Notes: generated by a model from the sequence alone, not told the origin. Shown: positions 21,724 to 36,134, counted from the stretch's first letter. The stretch: DNA of 64,000 nucleotides from Scylla paramamosain (GCF_035594125.1 NC_087171.1:17267767-17331766); one strand, 5' to 3'. Numbers and translations are program-made.

Positions 21724-21806
21724 CTGTCTCTTATCTGTCTCTCTCTTCAGCCTTTTATCCTGTGAAATCTGTCTTCTTTCATTTCAAATTCGTTATCATT
21801 ACTCTT

Positions 21807-21849
<43 letters not shown>
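21204..21849. repeat. (CT)n, (AG)n, (CT)n and (ATC)n cluster
   Basis: (CT)n 21204-21294, short (AG)n 21381-21404, (CT)n 21630-21720 and (ATC)n 21808-21849. Confidence 0.96.
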
Positions 21850-22105
21850 CCACATCAACTAGAGCCTTTTGAAAGTACTGGATGAGAGACGCAGAAGTAT
21901 CTCAGAATATGGTCCCTTTAAACTATCACACTTACCCGCACGTCGTCGACCTCCTCTTAGTATTTCATGTTGGGCTTGTGCTCATGTGTGAATGCCGCGC
22001 GTGAAATATGTCTGTGCTGAATGTATCTCCCTAATTTCACCGATGATGGAAAATGCTCCTCTTTTTGGCTTCCTCACTATCGCATCTCGAATCTCATTGC
22101 AAGCC

Positions 22106-22155
<50 letters not shown>

Positions 22156-22649
22156 TATAAGTTGGATTACTGCAGCAAAATTCAACTGACATTTATAGTA
22201 CATAGGAAGGTACAGTTGCTGCTAATGAATATCTATCCGTCTTTCCATGTATTTATTAACAAATCTATCTATTTATTAATCTAAATTTATAATGGCTTCA
22301 TAGCCGATCAGATATGGGCTTAGAACGCATAAGTTTCCAAATATAATACTGTCCTTTGAAAATTTATATCCGTCACACGCAAGACTATATATACACCTGC
22401 GTGCCTCTTCTACCCTTTTCGCCGCTCGGATTGCACGACCAGGAGTTGCAGGAATTACGTTTCGCGCTATTATGTGAGGGATTTTTTTCCACGAAGTCTT
22501 ATCTATCCATTGGCAAGACACCCAGTTGGACTTGACAGAATAAGCAGAGATTGAGGATGACTAAGGGGAGAGAGACAAAAAAAAGGAAAGGCCATGTTGA
22601 TTAAAAGGGAGGATAAAAGCGTAAAGAAGGTAAAGAAAGGCAGATTTTT

Positions 22650-22739
<90 letters not shown>

Positions 22740-22808
22740 CAAACAGACAGACAGACAGAATTTACATACATAATTAAACATCTTCCTCCCCTTTCTTCTT
22801 CTTCTTCT

Positions 22809-22864
<56 letters not shown>

Positions 22865-22880
22865 GTACTACTACTACTCC
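22106..22880. repeat. (AC)n, (AG)n and (CTT)/(ACT)n cluster
   Basis: (AC)n 22106-22151, (AG)n 22654-22738, and a trinucleotide block (CTT)n then (ACT)n at 22793-22880. An (ACC)n run lies at 22950-22974. Confidence 0.95.
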
Positions 22881-23279
22881 TACTCCTCCTCCTCCTCTTG
22901 CTCCTTCTCTTGCCCCTCCTCCGCCTTCACCTGTTCCTCCTCCTCTAACACCACCACCACCACCACCACCACCCGGCACACACTCCTTCAGGATGAGCCC
23001 GAGGGTTCTGTTTCACTACCGTCATTTCACGGGAGTTTTTCGCACTATCGTCCCTGTACTAAACACATTTCACGCATTTCTGCCGCACGCACTCTGGAAA
23101 TTTTGCGTGTATTCCAAGGCAAAAATTACTGCGACTAGGAGAGAAAAACCTACTTAATTTCCCTAACCGAGATTAAGTCCGTCTTACCGAGGCACAAAAG
23201 GACCATTGTGAGAGAGATGGAAGGAGCGGATTAAGGAAAATGTGGAAGGAAAGAAGAGGCAAACTTCCGCTGGAAAAAA

Positions 23280-23590
23280 AAAAGGGGAAAAAGAAATCGA
23301 GAGACGGAGAAGAGGTGGTGAAGTAACCGAGACAGGGATGCGATGGTGAAAAAAAAAGAAAAGGAAGAGACGGGCGAAGTGGTGATGAAAAATTAAGAGA
23401 CGAGGAAGTATGGTGAAAGAAGTGAGATGAGGAAGAGGTGGTGAAAAAAATATGAGACAGTGAAACAGTGATGAAAATTGGGAAGTGCTGGTGACAACAT
23501 AGCGAGACAGTGAAGTGTTGAAGACAATATCAAGACAGGAAGGCGACGGTGAAAAACTGAGAGACAAAAGAAGCAGTGTCGTAGATATTG
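23280..23590. repeat. purine-rich degenerate minisatellite
   Basis: About eight imperfect units of about 30-45 bp, built on GAGAC-(G/A)AAG and TGGTGA(A)n. Reverse-strand reading gives a pseudo-protein rich in F, S and H that has no domain. Confidence 0.5.
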
Positions 23591-23904
23591 AGAGTCACTA
23601 TGTGGGAAATTAAAGAAATCACAGAAGATAGTGAGGAAAAAAACAAAATAAAGAAAAAAAAATATGAAAGAATACGGAAACTTATAATGAACAGAATACT
23701 GTAATATGGAAAACAGGAAAAGCTGGAGGCAGGAAATGAAGGAAGCACTGAAAATGGCGGGTAAATTTATGGGATGCTGAAAATGTAACGATGAAAAAAA
23801 AAATGCTGTCTAATGCATGCACGTTTTTTTTTCTTTTTTACATAATGAGTTTTCTGTTTTCCTTTTTATAACTTTTACTTCTTGGTACAATAAGTTTAAT
23901 GCAG

Positions 23905-24022
<118 letters not shown>

Positions 24023-24516
24023 CAACAACAAAAATATTCAGCAATCTTGAAGTATCTTGCATGTGTTATATTCTGAATTAAATAAACTTTTGTTTTTCAT
24101 TCTTGAAAAAAGAAAAGCCAAAATTATATTGTGCAGTATGTTGGATAAACATTTTCAAAGCCTTTCCTTTACCTTTGCTACATTTCTATTATTTTTCTTG
24201 CTATTTTTCCCTTAATTTGTTTTCTTTTGCCAGTAAGGTCAACAGAATTACTTTTTGGCTGATAAGGAGGAAAGGTAACCAGAGAGTGAACGAAAGGGAT
24301 TAGAGGGATGTGGTTTCGTTTTTGCCACGGTAAACTATCACTAAGTTAATTAGTCACCCTCAAGTAAACTGATGAACCTGCTGAAACGATAATTACTCCC
24401 AGTGAGGACTCAAGCACTGTATTGGATCAGGGGGTGCTGTGAACTTCCCAGTGACCTAGCTGTGACCTCACTGAATGTTTCCCTTTGTTTTTTTTTTGTT
24501 TTTTTTTCACAATACA

Positions 24517-24562
24517 ACAGCTTGCCCTCTAAAGAACAACAGCTTGCCCTCTAAAGACAACT
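24517..24562. repeat. two-copy tandem repeat, about 22 bp
   Basis: ACAGCTTGCCCTCTAAAGA is present twice with a 2-3 bp spacer, a short local duplication. Confidence 0.85.
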
Positions 24563-24733
24563 CTCTTCCTTCACACAAGTCTACACACACCTAATACACG
24601 GACACATTTCACTCAAAATTCAGAATTTGTTATGCGACTCCTACACCAGCCTTTGAGTTCCCGTCTGAGAAGGAGACCACAAAAATTAATGTCACCAAGT
24701 CGAACTGGTCTTCTTCTGCTATCGATCCTATGT

Positions 24734-24767
24734 GTCTTGACATATCAGAAGTCTTGACATATCAGAA
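24734..24767. repeat. perfect 17-bp tandem duplication
   Basis: GTCTTGACATATCAGAA occurs twice in direct contact, a recent slippage-type duplication in otherwise unique sequence. Confidence 0.9.
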
Positions 24768-25368
24768 ATTACCCCAAAGTTTTGGAAAAATTTTTCAGAT
24801 CTTCAAAAATATCCGTTTCTTTTTAACAGCTACATATATTTGTCACTGTTGTAAATGCTTCAGAAATTCCTGTAAAAGTATTAGTGTAACATTTAGAATA
24901 TTGCCTCCAGGTCGTCCTTGTTTCCACTTGGTCTTTAATTCTCAGTAATAAACTCTCTGTTGTTTCATCCCTTGATCCTGATCTAAACCCTCAGTCTTTC
25001 CCTGTCAGTCCTCAATTCTCTTCTTGGAATTCTCACTCATTTCCCATCAGTCCTCAATCCTTGGCTCTGAATCCTTTATCCTCCACAGTAAGCCCTCGTC
25101 CCTCCATTCCAGTCCAGGTCCCTTCACATCCACCAATAGCGGCAAAAATGTTCGCGGGGAAATGTGTTTCTCTACTTTCAGTCCCCCAGCTTGTGTTGTA
25201 TATTGTACTAAGCACCGTGAGCAGTAGTGACATTCGAGAACGATGATATTTTTTTCTTCTTAAAATTTTGTAATACGACTCTTTATGATTATTGTTCTTC
25301 ATTGGAAAAAGGATTATTTGACAAACAGCGAAACAATTCTGTGTTCTTTTGCAGGATTTTTTTTTGTT

Positions 25369-25369
<1 letters not shown>

Positions 25370-25408
<39 letters not shown>

Positions 25409-25410
25409 TC

Positions 25411-25480
<70 letters not shown>

Positions 25481-25561
25481 TATTCACTTATCTCAGATTT
25501 CAAAGATTTCCTCCTCCTCCTCCTCCTCCTCCTCCTCCTCCTCCTCCTCCTCCTCCTCCTC
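25370..25561. repeat. (GT)n, (AG)n, (CCT)n cluster
   Basis: (GT)n 25370-25404, (AG)n 25412-25477 and (CCT)n 25510-25561, in close succession. Confidence 0.96.
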
Positions 25562-26307
25562 TTTCTGCCCTCTTTCTTTCAGCGTCTTCCTTTTCCTTCT
25601 CATTTTCCGTCTGCTCGTCCTCTTTCTCGCTTTATTTTTTATATTATTTTTATTTTTCGTTTTCCCATAAGCATCATCGTCGCCTTGATTATTAGTGGTG
25701 TCTTTACATAACGCGAGGACAAAACACCGCATCCCGAAGAAGGATTTGTCATCTAGCGCATTGCTCAGAAAACTCATTCATTCATCTGGAAAAAGAAAAT
25801 AATCAACATCACAAGGATATTTTTGCAGCTGTAATGAGATAGTAATTGTAACGTACAGCAACCCATTATTTTCTTCAATTCCTTGTGATATTCTTTGTCT
25901 CTGCCAAGTCTGTGAAGTATTTCTGGCGTGTTTAACAAATAAGCGTAAAGGAAATACGAGTGAGATTTAAGATTTTCCTAATCCAGTCAAGAGTTGTTTG
26001 TATGACCTCATTTTTATCTCCTTTTTTTTTTTATTGGGATCGCTCTTCTGTGTCTATATTCCACCTGTTTTATGGTAGAGCATCGAACATAACAAAAACA
26101 TTGGTTGCCGGTTCAAAAATTTCACCCAAATGCAGATAATAGATTGAAAAGTTTTATATGGCGCCAATGCATGACCTCTGACCTCAGCTAAAAGGTCACT
26201 GGTCTCTATCACCGTTGTCTCATTTGCATGTACGGATTTTCCATAGTACTGTGTTGTACGTTTTGTCGAAAAAATGGGACATGAGTTTTACTTTTTTCTT
26301 TTTCACT

Positions 26308-26477
<170 letters not shown>

Positions 26478-26680
26478 AACGAACTACATTTCTTAACCAT
26501 TTGGTATGTCAGAAAGAAGACCGCTGCCTATAAAGCTGCCAATTCGAATAGATTTTTGTATTTTTCTATTTTTTTCTGTAATCACTGCCTTCCACATGGC
26601 CATGCATTTGTTGCTCTATGATCGCAAATATCAATGTAGTTTTGTTTTTATAGGAACATATGGGAAATAATTAACTGGCG

Positions 26681-26766
<86 letters not shown>

Positions 26767-27090
26767 CTATCGATCATAAGCAAAAAGTATTTTCAAAGCC
26801 TCATTGCAGATGTGACTCAGCAAGACAGATTGACATGATAGTAATGGACATGATAGTAATGATAGTTTGTGGTTACGGTTGGTTGTGTAGCGGCAATCCG
26901 TATTAAAATAAATAACAAAATGAAGTATAGTGGAATGGAATGCTCTTGGTCTACAGATTGGAAGCTGCAGGGTATGAACCCTTCCCGAAGAAACTAGAAT
27001 AATTAGGGTCACAAACTTCAAGCTTCCTGTTTCTTTCCTGTAAGATGAGTGTTCTTTTCGTGTCTAATTTTACTTATTCAAACTATGTAT

Positions 27091-27350
27091 TTAAGAACAC
27101 AGAAAAAGGGGAAGCTGCTAAAAGCCATCAGGCCCACCCGTGGCAGTCCCTGTATGAAACTTACCTACCTATTTACACCTGTCATCCTTATCCATGAATT
27201 TATCTAATCTTATTTTAAATGTCCCTAATGACTCGGCACTAACAAACTGATTACTGAGTCTACTCCATTCATCAACCACGGCATTTGAGAAGTTGTTCGA
27301 GAATCGCTCTATTTGAAACCTCAAAGTGCATTGAACCTAAACATTTTACT
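27091..27350. repeat. dispersed repeat, copy 2 (most complete)
   Basis: It contains AAGCTGCTAAAAGCCATCAGG, GGCAGTCCCTGTATGAAACTTACC, CACCTGTCATCCTTATCCATG, GACTCGGCACTAACAAACTG and GCATTTGAGAAGTTGTTCG in the same order as copy 1. The cluster of matching blocks over about 240 bp makes common origin likely. Confidence 0.65.
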
Positions 27351-27638
27351 TGACACATGAAAATCATCGTTTCAAAACTGTACTACACAGACTGATGCAT
27401 TTGATTATACACTTTGCAATCTTCATTCACTCTACAGTTGAGGTCTTAGTTTCCTAGTTTGTAGTGAATGAAAGCTTCGGTGTTCCGGGAACCTCACGTG
27501 GCGCCTGTGAAGGCTCCTGACCTGGAAAACCATTGAGTTAAGTGCAGTGACCAGCGCACGGACAGAATTGAATGTTGTGCATAGTGTTATCTTTGTGCTT
27601 AGCGATGACTGGGTGTGTGGTGGCGTGGTGGAGCCTCC

Positions 27639-28149
27639 ACTCACCACCCCCACCACCACCACAACCACCACCACCACCACCAACCCCACCACTACCACCA
27701 CCAACCCCACCACTACCACTGTCATGCTGATCCTTTTGTTTATGCTTTTATTTACCATCCTTATCGTAAAGAGAATAACGTTACTGCCTTTTGATCCCCG
27801 TCATTATCACTGTTACCGGAGTGATGCACTAAGAAAAGCAAACTCATTGCACTGTAATCATCGTCATTATCAAATAGTTGACCATTACCATCATTATTAT
27901 CATCATCATCATACTGCCGCTTCCTTCATGACGGGGCCTGGTTCACAGAAATTTCACGGTAGAAATAGTAGCGCGCTCTCTCTCTCTCTCTCTTTCTCTC
28001 TTGATCAGTTTCATTTACTCTCGTTCAAAGTACACAAAAAGGCATCTCAACTTTTCTGTACCGTTTATCTGGCCTTCCGTGCCTCCCATGGGAATTCAGA
28101 GATAATTAGGTAACTGCAGATAAACAGTGCAAGAATGTAAAAATAGACC

Positions 28150-28191
<42 letters not shown>
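27639..28191. repeat. (CCA)n-rich stretch and (GACA)n
   Basis: CCA/ACC-rich sequence at 27639-27720 and a tetranucleotide (GACA)n array at 28150-28191. Confidence 0.9.
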
Positions 28192-28192
<1 letters not shown>

Positions 28193-28298
28193 CAGAAAGT
28201 CATCTCATCATACCACCATTGACCTCGCCACTGCCCTTTGTGGATTTCTTAACATCTCCATTGTGTAAAGACGGTTCCACATTTCACAACCATGGGAG

Positions 28299-28433
<135 letters not shown>

Positions 28434-28701
28434 GTATATGGATGGATGGAAATAGCGTCTACTCATATGTGCTACTCGTATTTCCTGTCAAAGTTTTGTG
28501 ATCCAGAAAGGAACATGAGAACTGAGTGGAAAGTTATGACAAGACGAAGACAAGGCTACTCTTTGGATCGACGAGCGGAAAGCGAATAAAGATGAAAGCT
28601 CCAGAAAAGAGATGAAATATTTTTCTTTTTCCAAGGAAGAGATGGAGAGATCAGTGACCGGAGAGATCTTGAAAGGGGAATGGATATGATGGCACGTGCA
28701 T

Positions 28702-28864
<163 letters not shown>

Positions 28865-28935
28865 CCTTTCGTCGGTCCTCTTCTCTCGAAAATATGACGG
28901 AAATCCTGAAGGGTTTTTTTCTTTCTTTTTTCCAG

Positions 28936-29075
28936 ACATCCAAGAGTTTTACGAGGTCACGCTTCTGGACGATACCAAGAGCGTGCAGCAGAAGACAGCT
29001 GAGACCCTGCAGATAGCCACAAAATGGGAGACTACCAGCGGCCCCATGTCTCCACACGTCCCTTGCCAGAAAGAT
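28936..29075 (+). CDS. internal coding exon A of an unidentified gene
   Basis: The exon is 140 nt long. It is preceded by a pyrimidine-rich acceptor (a T/C tract ending in CCAG) and followed by a strong donor (GAT then GTAAGT). It reads in one frame without stops, entering with two bases of a split codon and leaving in phase 0. The 47-residue peptide starts with a (split) D, IQEFYEVTLLDD, continues KSVQQKTAETLQIATKWE, and ends with a Ser/Pro-rich tail to CQKD. The mix of acidic, helical (QQKTAETLQIA) and linker-like sequence looks like real protein, unlike the array translations around it. An (AC)n and an (AG)n array end about 73 bp upstream in the intron. I cannot name the family. The same-strand exon at 35524 joins in phase. 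No upstream exon supplying the first base of the split codon was found. Confidence 0.72.
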
Positions 29076-29200
29076 GTAAGTTATTCCTCTAATTTTTTTA
29101 CTTCTTTTTAGTTATGGAAAGAAATATTAGTACGCATTTTAATTTCCCCATCATAGTAAAGGAAGTGCACGTAGATCTATTAGTTACTAGTAAATTGATG

Positions 29201-29202
<2 letters not shown>

Positions 29203-29278
<76 letters not shown>
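29203..29278. repeat. (AC)n microsatellite
   Basis: A pure array, 127 bp after exon A in its downstream intron. Confidence 0.97.
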
Positions 29279-29280
<2 letters not shown>

Positions 29281-29731
29281 TCTTTCGCATTAAATAATAT
29301 CACCTAACAAATTAAGAAGGAAGCCTTAAGAGGAAAGTCAGATAGTGGAAGTAAAACCCACCTGAAACATATACCTGCCAGTCTTGAGCCAGCAGAATAA
29401 ACAAGATTGGACAGGGCAGTGTCACGGCTCATGCAAGAATAACCCCCTAAACATCTGCTTGCGACAGTATGTAATGCAGAAGATGATGTAAATTGTACGA
29501 GGCGGTTAGCGTAAAATGCTCCCACCCCTTCCTTCTTTTCCCGTTCAGTGTTCCACGCCTGCCAGATCGTTCGGTGGAAACTGTTGCGAGGCTCTCAATA
29601 CTCACTTTGCTGCCGTGCACTTTCAACGAGAGGCTTCACTTCTTTGTAAACCCGCAGACAACACTCAGTTTGCGCGGCGTAACTGGAGTGAATTCACGTG
29701 TGGATATGGACGTGTGAAGAAGCAGCGAGAA

Positions 29732-29955
<224 letters not shown>

Positions 29956-29957
<2 letters not shown>

Positions 29958-32014
29958 CACACACACATTTTGATACCGCCAAGAGTTTCAGCCATTATCT
30001 TGTATATTATGAGTGTACGTTACGCTGAAAACATCTTGGAACTCCCCAAATAAACAAGGGGACCGGACAGCGACAAGTTTTCCTTCTTTTGAAATATTTG
30101 TTGTCTCAGATACCAGGCTTCGTAATATTTGGTATCTTCCAGGGCTGTGGTGTGGAAGCCTGGAAGATATTACTTTATCCTCTTTTCTAAGCTATCTTCC
30201 AGCACCTCGCCCTCTACACGCTCGTCACTCTGCTTTCACGTGGATCGCTGCCTCGTTTGTCAGTGCCTCGAACACACTCGCTTTGGGAAGTGGGAAATAA
30301 AAGAACGAATGCATTATAAACCTACATTATATTTTAGTCATGTAAAGGGAATGTGGTTTGAGGTTATGGCTGGACCTTACCAGCCACCATGTCGGCAGGG
30401 AGGACAGGAGTTCAAGTCCTCGTAAGGCATCAGCAAAGACCCGCCAGCCTCGCACCCCGTCTTCCGCTCCTCATCCTGTCAGAAAATATGCAATATGAAA
30501 GGCGGCTGCTGTGGATGTGCGGGAAGTGCGTCTCGGCGAGATAAGGAAGATGAGAGGCCGCCAGTGTGAGAGGTGAGAGGCTGATATCAGGATGAAAGGC
30601 TTCTGTGCACACGACACCTGCCGCCATCTCGTTGACGCCACGTCTACACACTATGAATATTCATAAAATATTTTCCACTGGAGGTGATGCAGCTCCTGCC
30701 TGAGAGGGTAGACTTCCTCATATCGCGTCCCCTGGTTACCATGAGAGCGACACTGACAACATGCCATAATCAGAAAGCGTGTTCGTTAGCTACAGGAGAT
30801 CGATGTAGATTAGCGCGTCAAGTTTCGATATAGGTCGTCATGTCAGATTTCAAACCCACATTCATTCATTTCCGTTCAGGAAATGTTTCAGGAAATAAAT
30901 AGAACACGTTCTAGCTTCTCATGTAGACATCAGAGGCCGTCACTGCATCAAAAGCAAACGATGCCTTCCTATTAAGCCATTATTTCAAATATTATTCTGG
31001 CTCCTGGGAGCAGAAACCCTTTACTGATTTCACTTTGTCATTAATGTGACATTTTTATTGCTGCGGAAATAACGAAAAGTCCCTTTGCACTTTTGAGACC
31101 TTATGAGCTGAAATTCAATGCGGCTCTTCATTAAATGATATTTTGGTAACTAGACACGCAACATTTGCTACGCTGTGCTGCGTAGACTGGAATTGTCATT
31201 TGGTGGCCATGTTACGGTTCCACTCCTTGGTCACAAAAAACTGTGCCGGCACTTGATAAATGGATGTAATTTTTTTTTATATATAACCAGACATAACATA
31301 ATTACTCTGCCCGTAAATGAGGCTAATTTAGAAGATTATTGTGTGTATCCGTGAGTAATTTACATGTACAACAATGTGAGGATATTGGCTCCCATGTAGC
31401 AATGGATGCACACATACAGACATCATTAATGAGCCACATAGGCAGCTACATGTGGTAGATCTGACCAGATTCCGAATCACTAGTAGTTGCCTTTAATGCG
31501 TCCTACCATTATTATGGCATCTTGGTGGCCTTAGCGGAAGCTGCACACAAAGCTTCCTGTATTTCATTGTTCGCCGCGCGTCCATACCTCGACACACTGC
31601 GTGATTCCTTTGTTGTGGCACTAAAAACAATTAATCAGATAGTTGATGCGACCGAGAACATAAAACGTTTGCTGCTAGGTCGGCCCGGTAACTGCAAATT
31701 ATACAGTAAAACACGTACATTATAATCATATATTGTGCTGTGTATAAGACTAGAGAGGGCTGTGTTATCAGATGGAATATTGACACCATGTACTGTTCAC
31801 CTATCGAGTGCAGGCGTCCATACATGTTCATACGGTAAGTACAAAGGAACCGACCGACTGAGAATCTCCTTACGGTCTGGTTCAAATTCTTTCTTCATGA
31901 CAAGGCACGAGAGTGGCATTCTCGCTAGAAATTACATTACTTCATTTTGGGTTGGAGGTGGCGCCAGAAGATGCTCGTTCACCGTGAAAAATGGTTAAAA
32001 AAAATGTAACCAAA
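29956..32014. other. intronic or intergenic, no gene seen
   Basis: About 2 kb of unique sequence with no long arrays, the most array-poor part of the window. Short frames such as 31522-31725 have no recognisable domain. If exons A and B belong to one gene this lies inside their intron. Confidence 0.5.
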
Positions 32015-32200
32015 AATACAAGTATGAAGGTAATTAAGAAAACTTAGCATAGCAGGAAAGAAAAGTGTTGTATGAATTCAAAGATGAAGCTGAAATTACA
32101 CACACAAAAAAAAAAAAAAAAACTCACTGGAGGAAAACGGTCAAAAGAATTATAAACAAAATTACTAGTATGAAGGTAACTAAGAATACATAGCATATTT
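32015..32200. repeat. two direct copies of a 40-bp AT-rich segment
   Basis: AAGTATGAAGGTAATTAAGA and TAGTATGAAGGTAACTAAGA, each followed by a CATAGC or TAGCATA block, are spaced 143 bp apart just upstream of the 175-bp (AT)n array. Confidence 0.6.
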
Positions 32201-32219
32201 ATAAAAAAAAATTATACTC

Positions 32220-32398
<179 letters not shown>

Positions 32399-33426
32399 TT
32401 GAAAGATAAAAGCTAAAATAAAAATAAATTTGCACTGTAGGAGAGAGAGAGAAATGACCAGCAGGCCTCGTCGCCTCCGCCACACCTCACACCACAGAGA
32501 TATTACCGATAATGAAGCACGGCAAGCTGTTATCAATCCCGTCAACAGCTGCCGTAATGATGACTTCCATCGCAAATCTATTCCTCTGAGCGACCAGACG
32601 GAAGGGAACAAGTGTCGCATTTGGAAACCCTTGTGATGGCTTTACCTCTGTGCCGCGATGCCTCATTAACCCGCCTTATTAACCCGTGTGGCAGCTTGGC
32701 GGGGATAATGATGCTTGGAAACCGATCATTGTCCAGTCAGGGAAATTTTGTTTAAGGATGACTTTCATTATAGTCTCATATTCCGAAACTGATGATTGAA
32801 AGCAAGGTGGAATTGCGAATCAGTGGCAGTGAAGCAGAAGACTCGTGCTCCTGAACGTGTAGAATTAAGCCCACTGGTTAGGGAAAGATTATGTGTTTGT
32901 ATGTGTGCGTGTGTATGTGTGTGTATTTTCTTGCATCTCTGTACTCTGTGTTCTCTTTATTTGACTCAGGGGCAGCAACTGAATGCTCCCCTCAGTCGTC
33001 CTCGCTACCAGGCGTCGCTCACCTCACCTGATCTCCATCCGTGGGCGTGTGTGTCTTGTACCACACTTCCAACTTGCCTTGCTTTGCCTTGCCAAGTCAA
33101 TTTATCACATACCGCAACTTCTCTACTAACTCTCCGTCTGAGCGAGAGTTCCAAACGATCTCCAAGAGAAGGCTGGGTTGCCGCAATACTGCCGCCCCGA
33201 CACGAGAGAAAACCAACAGCATCGGCACATGAAGTTACATCGACTGCTACCGTCTGCGGAAACTTCAGTCGCCGCCAAGCAACCTAAACTTTGCTCTCGA
33301 CAACAGGCACCAAGAGAACGCCAGGCTATTGTCGGAAGCAACAACAACAAAAAACATTCTTTGTGTGGCGATCTTTCTTTCCATGTTCAGTATCCTCCTA
33401 TTCATCTTTGGCTTTATTGGATTACA

Positions 33427-33843
<417 letters not shown>

Positions 33844-33845
33844 AC

Positions 33846-34015
33846 TTGGTGGCGCAATGGTTAGCGCGCCCAATTCACAAACGGGAGGTTCTTAGTTCGA
33901 TTCGTTAGCCAGGTCAAAAGCCTGGGCGGACGTCTTTGCAGTATAGCCCCTGTTTAATTGGTTTAAGTTGGGAGCTGCGGCCCACTGCTCAGGGAAGATT
34001 AAAAAAAAAAAAAAG
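33846..34015 (+). mobile_element. tRNA-derived SINE-like element with A-rich tail
   Basis: Internal RNA polymerase III boxes are present: TGGCGCAATGG (33850-33860) fits the A-box consensus fully, and AGTTCGATTCG (33894-33904) fits the B box with two mismatches, 33 bp apart as in tRNA genes. The region between folds like an anticodon arm with loop TTCACAA. A body of about 100 bp and a run of 14 A residues (about 33999-34012) follow. The acceptor stem does not pair, so this is not a working tRNA gene. It sits directly after an (AC)n array in the intron between exons A and B. Confidence 0.6.
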
Positions 34016-34183
34016 AATGAAAAACTGCACGCGGTCGCCTGACCAGGCAGCCATAGTATTTCTATGCAAAATACTTTCCTAGGGTTTATGTATACTTAAG
34101 ATGTATGTTGGTATGAAAGTTAATATGCAACATGTGGATTTTTAGCTATAAGGTTGTAAATGAGTAAAACCGAATATTATTAT

Positions 34184-34237
<54 letters not shown>

Positions 34238-34281
34238 ACACTCTTCAGGCAGGTGTGAACAGTTAGCATCATAGTCAAACA

Positions 34282-34382
34282 CTGTGACTGGCTACTCAGT
34301 GGGTTTGCGAATTACCGCTGCTCTTGGCTATCACCACAATGGTGGCTCGCTACTCGGTTGAATCGCGAATTACTATGTCTCG
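34282..34382. repeat. two direct copies of a 40-bp segment
   Basis: GGCTACTCAGTGGGTTTGCG then AATTAC recurs about 57 bp later as CGCTACTCGGTTGAATCGCG then AATTAC. It sits next to an (AC)n array. Confidence 0.5.
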
Positions 34383-34541
34383 CAATCAACCCAAATCAGG
34401 AAAGAGGCCAGTTGGAGTGGTTCGTGGCTCCACACCGCGGTTCATGGGTTCAGAGCTTCGACGAGGTGGACAGCATAGCATAATCCATCATCATCTTTAT
34501 TCTGACACAATTGTTTTTAGTAATATGACCATATTAATCAT

Positions 34542-35160
<619 letters not shown>

Positions 35161-35523
35161 TACATACAGACAGACAGACACACTGCACCGCAACGCACAT
35201 CCCCTCATATTTGGGGCAGGATAAGTGGACATTAGTTGATTAGGGGGCTTATGCTTCCCGCCAGCACGTCACTCCACCTAGACAGAAGTTCAGCTCCTCT
35301 TTAGAAAGGTCTGTCATTCACGAAGCCATTTTAAAGCAGAACATCAGGTCGCCAGTCAGTTAGGAGAAAAAAAATTGGCTTTGGTGTGCTCCTTAACTTG
35401 ACGCTGACTGAAGCGAAACAACTGTTAATATTTGTTTGTCGCGTTTGCTCAGCCGTACGCTAATTTGTGTAACTTGCCTGTGTTTATGGAGTAGGTAAAC
35501 TTACTTCATTTCTCTTCCCGCAG

Positions 35524-35589
35524 GAAATTGAGTTGGAAGTAAGCGACGTCCCTGACCTGCCTACGCCGGAGCCTTCGCCCGTGTTTGAG
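35524..35589 (+). CDS. internal coding exon B of the same unidentified gene
   Basis: The exon is 66 nt (22 codons), phase 0 on both sides. It is bounded by a textbook acceptor (TTCATTTCTCTTCCCGCAG) and donor (TTTGAG then GTGAGT). It encodes EIELEVSDVPDLPTPEPSPV followed by FE, an acidic and proline-rich linker with a possible proline-directed phosphorylation site (TPEPSP). Exon A ends in phase 0, so A+B reads continuously as ...CQKD then EIELEV... across a 6.4-kb intron. The length is a multiple of three, so the exon could be skipped without a frame change. No domain is recognised. Confidence comes from the splice signals, phase match and protein-like composition, not from homology. Confidence 0.68.
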
Positions 35590-35685
35590 GTGAGTCTCGC
35601 CCCCGCAACACTGACGGCGGTGATGCTGCATTATGTCTGGTAGTGATCAAATCATGTCAAGTAAATGATTCACGGTAAAGGCACC

Positions 35686-35690
<5 letters not shown>

Positions 35691-35762
<72 letters not shown>

Positions 35763-35985
35763 AGAATAAAGAGATAAGGTGCGAAGGTGTGGAGTGAAGA
35801 GGGATCTAAAAATAGGAGGCAAAAGTGTGGAGTGAAGAGCAGTCCAAAAATAGGAGACCAGACACCAGGCTAAAAATAGACAGAAAAAATTATCTTGTAA
35901 GGAAAACCTCGCACCCTTGGAGGGAAATACGCTTTAATGACCGAGTCGAAAGGTGAACTGAGATAAGGAGAGCTTTGAAAACTTG

Positions 35986-36066
<81 letters not shown>

Positions 36067-36134
36067 GAGTGAGTGAGTGAGTGAGTGAATGTGTGTGTGT
36101 GAAACGGACAGACAGACAGACAGACAGACAGACA
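35691..36134. repeat. two (AG)n arrays plus (GAGT)n and (GACA)n after exon B
   Basis: (AG)n 35691-35764 with a GG slip, (AG)n 35993-36063 with a GG slip, (GAGT)n to about 36089, and (GACA)n 36108-36134. They begin about 100 bp after exon B. Confidence 0.95.
35782..35858. repeat. two-copy tandem repeat, about 38 bp
   Basis: Both units contain GTGTGGAGTGAAGAG followed by CTAAAAATAGGAG or CCAAAAATAGGAG. A third CTAAAAATAGACAG follows at about 35870. Confidence 0.7.

Noticed and set aside
28150..28191. CRISPR-like or spaced repeats
   Set aside because: These are simple (GACA)n units with no spacers; no CRISPR array is present anywhere in the window.
32796..33287. A 163-codon frame
   Set aside because: Part of it is a GT-type Cys/Val string, the rest shows no domain, and the opposite strand and other frames are also open.
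33846..33918. A functional tRNA gene
   Set aside because: The A and B boxes fit, but the acceptor stem does not pair and the T stem is degraded; a SINE head is the better reading.
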